A DNA stretch of 6,148 nucleotides from assembly GCA_902806215.1 (NCBI GenBank), contig CADCVT010000309.1:1-6148 (forward strand), read 5' to 3'. Below are positions 5,161-6,148 of the stretch, piece by piece; the first letter of the stretch is position 1, and each line of letters begins with the position of its first letter. Under the pieces are notes generated by a model that saw nothing but the letters and a program-made list of their open reading frames with translations, was not told the origin of the DNA and did no database searches. This DNA is from an uncultured Solirubrobacteraceae bacterium. GTDB lineage: Bacteria; Actinomycetota; Thermoleophilia; Solirubrobacterales; Solirubrobacteraceae. The position numbers and the translations under genes are program-made.

Positions 5161-5529
5161 ATGGCCCGAGCGGGAAGGTGTCCTGGATGTGGTGAGCCGG
5201 TGAGCGCTTTCGCGGCCGGCTGCGCGATCTGCGGCTACGACCTCGAGGCGTACCGCAGCGAGCGCGCGGCGAAGCGCGAGGCTCGCCCGAAGGTTCCGAG
5301 CGCTCCGTCGGTGTCGCTGCCGCGCGTCGAGGACGAGTACCTGCTCGTCGGGCTGACCACGATCCTCGTGCTCTTCGTGCCGCTGTTCGGGCTCATCCTC
5401 GCCGTCATCGGGTATCGCAACCCGCGCTTCGCCAACGCACAGGTGTGGTTCGCGCTCCTCGGCGTCGTCGCGCTCGTGATGCTCGTCGTGCCCCAGGTCC
5501 GCTTCGGCATCTGGCAGCTCGTCCTCTAG
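5161..5529 (+). CDS. zinc-ribbon protein with two membrane segments
   Basis: A 122-residue protein not assigned to a named family. The N-terminus has a four-Cys zinc ribbon: C7-P-G-C10 and C21-A-I-C24-G-Y-D-L. A charged, Ala/Arg/Lys-rich linker follows (30-50), then two hydrophobic helices (about 61-85 and 95-112). The ribbon is expected in the cytoplasm. Such short ribbon plus membrane-anchor proteins are frequent in Actinobacteria and mostly uncharacterised; they may sense or scaffold at the membrane. ATG at 5161 is preferred because GTG at 5200 would remove the first Cys pair; the purine stretch GGCGAG directly abuts the ATG, so there is no well-spaced Shine-Dalgarno. It is divergent from the membrane protein gene and convergent with the DUF1028 gene, sharing the CTAG at 5526-5529 as the stops of both. 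Confidence 0.82.
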   Translation: MARAGRCPGCGEPVSAFAAGCAICGYDLEAYRSERAAKREARPKVPSAPSVSLPRVEDEYLLVGLTTILVLFVPLFGLILAVIGYRNPRFANAQVWFALLGVVALVMLVVPQVRFGIWQLVL

Positions 5530-6148
5530 AGCGCGTCGCGCACGAGCGACGCCGCCGGCGCGATGTCCGGCCCGAGCCGCTGCAGCAGCTCCTCGAGCCC
5601 CCGGTTGCGCGAGATCGCGCGACGCACGCGGGAGACGCCCTCGTCGACGTCGCCGGTCGCGGCGGCCGCGAGGCCCGACCAGAACAGGAGCTCCTCCTTC
5701 TCGGGCGCGATCTCGGCCGCGCGGACGAACAGCTCGCCCGCCTCGGCGTGCTTGCCCTCGGCCATTAGCTCGTCGGCGGCGCCTGCGTCGGAGTACGCGG
5801 CGTTGAGCGTGACGAGCCGGCGCATCTCGGTGAGCGGGTCGGGGTGGTCCTCGACGCGCAGGTCGACCGTCCGCCGCCCCGGCTCGCCGCTCCCGGGGAC
5901 GACGAGCACCGCAGCGGACTGCATGCCGCGCACGTCGCCGCCGGCGGACTGCGCGGCCTCCATCGCCGTGACGAGACGCTCTGCGAGCGGACGCGACCGG
6001 TCGGCTCCCGCGAACGCCTCGGCCATCGCGGGCCAGACCGCGTCGGAGGCCATGATGTTCGCCTGCACCGACCAGCCGTCACCGGCCACGTGCCCGGCCG
6101 ACAGCATGCAGCCCTCGCCGCTGTGGACGGCGACGCGTCCGCGCACGT
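5526..6148 (-). CDS. DUF1028 (Ntn-hydrolase-like) protein with C-terminal TPR-like repeats, 5' part missing
   Basis: The frame is open to the right edge, so the start lies outside; about 207 residues are visible. GHVAGDGWSVQANIMAS, PLAERLVTAMEAAQSAGGD, RGMQSAAVLVV and VDLRVEDHPDPLTEMRRL are the DUF1028 signature. The family has an Ntn-hydrolase-type fold but no proven reaction; the catalytic N-terminus is not in the window. After it, about 120 residues from the first visible GTG, come two TPR-like units, ADELMAEGKHAEAGELFVRAAEIAPE and a following one built on FWSGLAAAATGDVDEGVSRVRRAI, then LEELLQRLGPD. TPRs bind partner proteins, so this may be an adaptor form of the family. The GTG at 6146-6144 falls inside the domain and is not the true start. 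It overlaps the zinc-ribbon gene tail to tail by 4 bp. Confidence 0.88.
   Translation of the reverse strand, partial: VRGRVAVHSGEGCMLSAGHVAGDGWSVQANIMASDAVWPAMAEAFAGADRSRPLAERLVTAMEAAQSAGGDVRGMQSAAVLVVPGSGEPGRRTVDLRVEDHPDPLTEMRRLVTLNAAYSDAGAADELMAEGKHAEAGELFVRAAEIAPEKEELLFWSGLAAAATGDVDEGVSRVRRAISRNRGLEELLQRLGPDIAPAASLVRDAL
5533..5552 (+). terminator. 7-bp hairpin just past the zinc-ribbon stop, inside the DUF1028 coding end
   Basis: GCGTCGC (5533-5539) and GCGACGC (5546-5552) form a perfect 7-bp stem with a 6-nt loop, beginning 4 bp after the TAG of the zinc-ribbon gene. It has no T-run. It may limit read-through between the convergent genes in either direction while coding for the last residues of the DUF1028 protein. 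GC-rich coding sequence produces such stems by chance quite often. Confidence 0.4.

Noticed and set aside
2930..5203. A very long open frame on the plus strand opposite the B12, protease and membrane genes
   Set aside because: Its product is Arg/Asp/Glu/Gly-rich with no domain, and it is an antisense shadow of three genes with clear motifs. Long stop-free frames are expected at about 70% GC.
1981..5529. TAG codons read through as amino acid (recoding)
   Set aside because: The E1 and GroES-like products end where their families normally end, and the membrane gene has a second in-frame stop right after its TAG, so normal termination is the simpler reading.
1..6148. CRISPR array, insertion sequence, tRNA or rRNA gene
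   Set aside because: No evenly spaced repeats, terminal inverted repeats with transposase, cloverleaf-like sequence or conserved rRNA segment was seen on either strand.

Overview
The window is high-GC DNA, about 70% by eye. Its genes are closely packed, third codon positions are strongly G/C, and GTG or TTG starts are used for several genes. The gene set fits a GC-rich actinobacterium: an OGDH-type E1 of the SucA/Kgd family, a co-chaperonin, a secreted chymotrypsin-fold protease, a PF10110-like membrane protein and a DUF1028 protein. A soil member of the Thermoleophilia/Solirubrobacterales is my best guess, but this is inference; no rRNA or other marker is present. I see no tRNA, rRNA, insertion sequence, phage gene or CRISPR array. 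Nothing suggests recent transfer.

Layout. Bases 1-1983 (+) are the C-terminal two thirds or so of the E1 subunit of 2-oxoglutarate dehydrogenase. A TTG-started GroES-like gene follows 7 bp later (1991-2287, +). Convergent to it is a minus-strand series: a GTG-started cobalamin-binding protein (3460-2801) followed 29 bp later by a small secreted protein with two similar motifs (2771-2301). Upstream of these, and separated by two strong tandem hairpins (3481-3568), lies another minus-strand pair: a multi-pass membrane protein (5101-4358) followed by a secreted S1-type serine protease (4312-3578). A 59-bp intergenic region separates the membrane gene from a divergent zinc-ribbon membrane protein (5161-5529, +). 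That gene ends tail-to-tail with a DUF1028/TPR protein (6148-5526, -) that runs off the right edge; the two stop codons share one CTAG.

How the parts relate. The metabolic gene and the co-chaperonin may be co-transcribed. The membrane protein and the protease may form a small envelope-related operon. The cobalamin-binding protein is the most interesting gene. It carries the W-x9-EH motif of the CarH-type adenosylcobalamin photoreceptor cap and the His-on B12 motif, but has no DNA-binding domain. It may be a stand-alone light or B12 sensor module, possibly on a leaderless transcript. No gene has an obvious frameshift. No new multi-gene defence or mobile system is visible; the novelty candidates are the B12 protein, the orphan co-chaperonin and the short regulatory inverted repeats. 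There is no gene-free stretch longer than 300 bases; the longest is about 117 bp (3461-3577).
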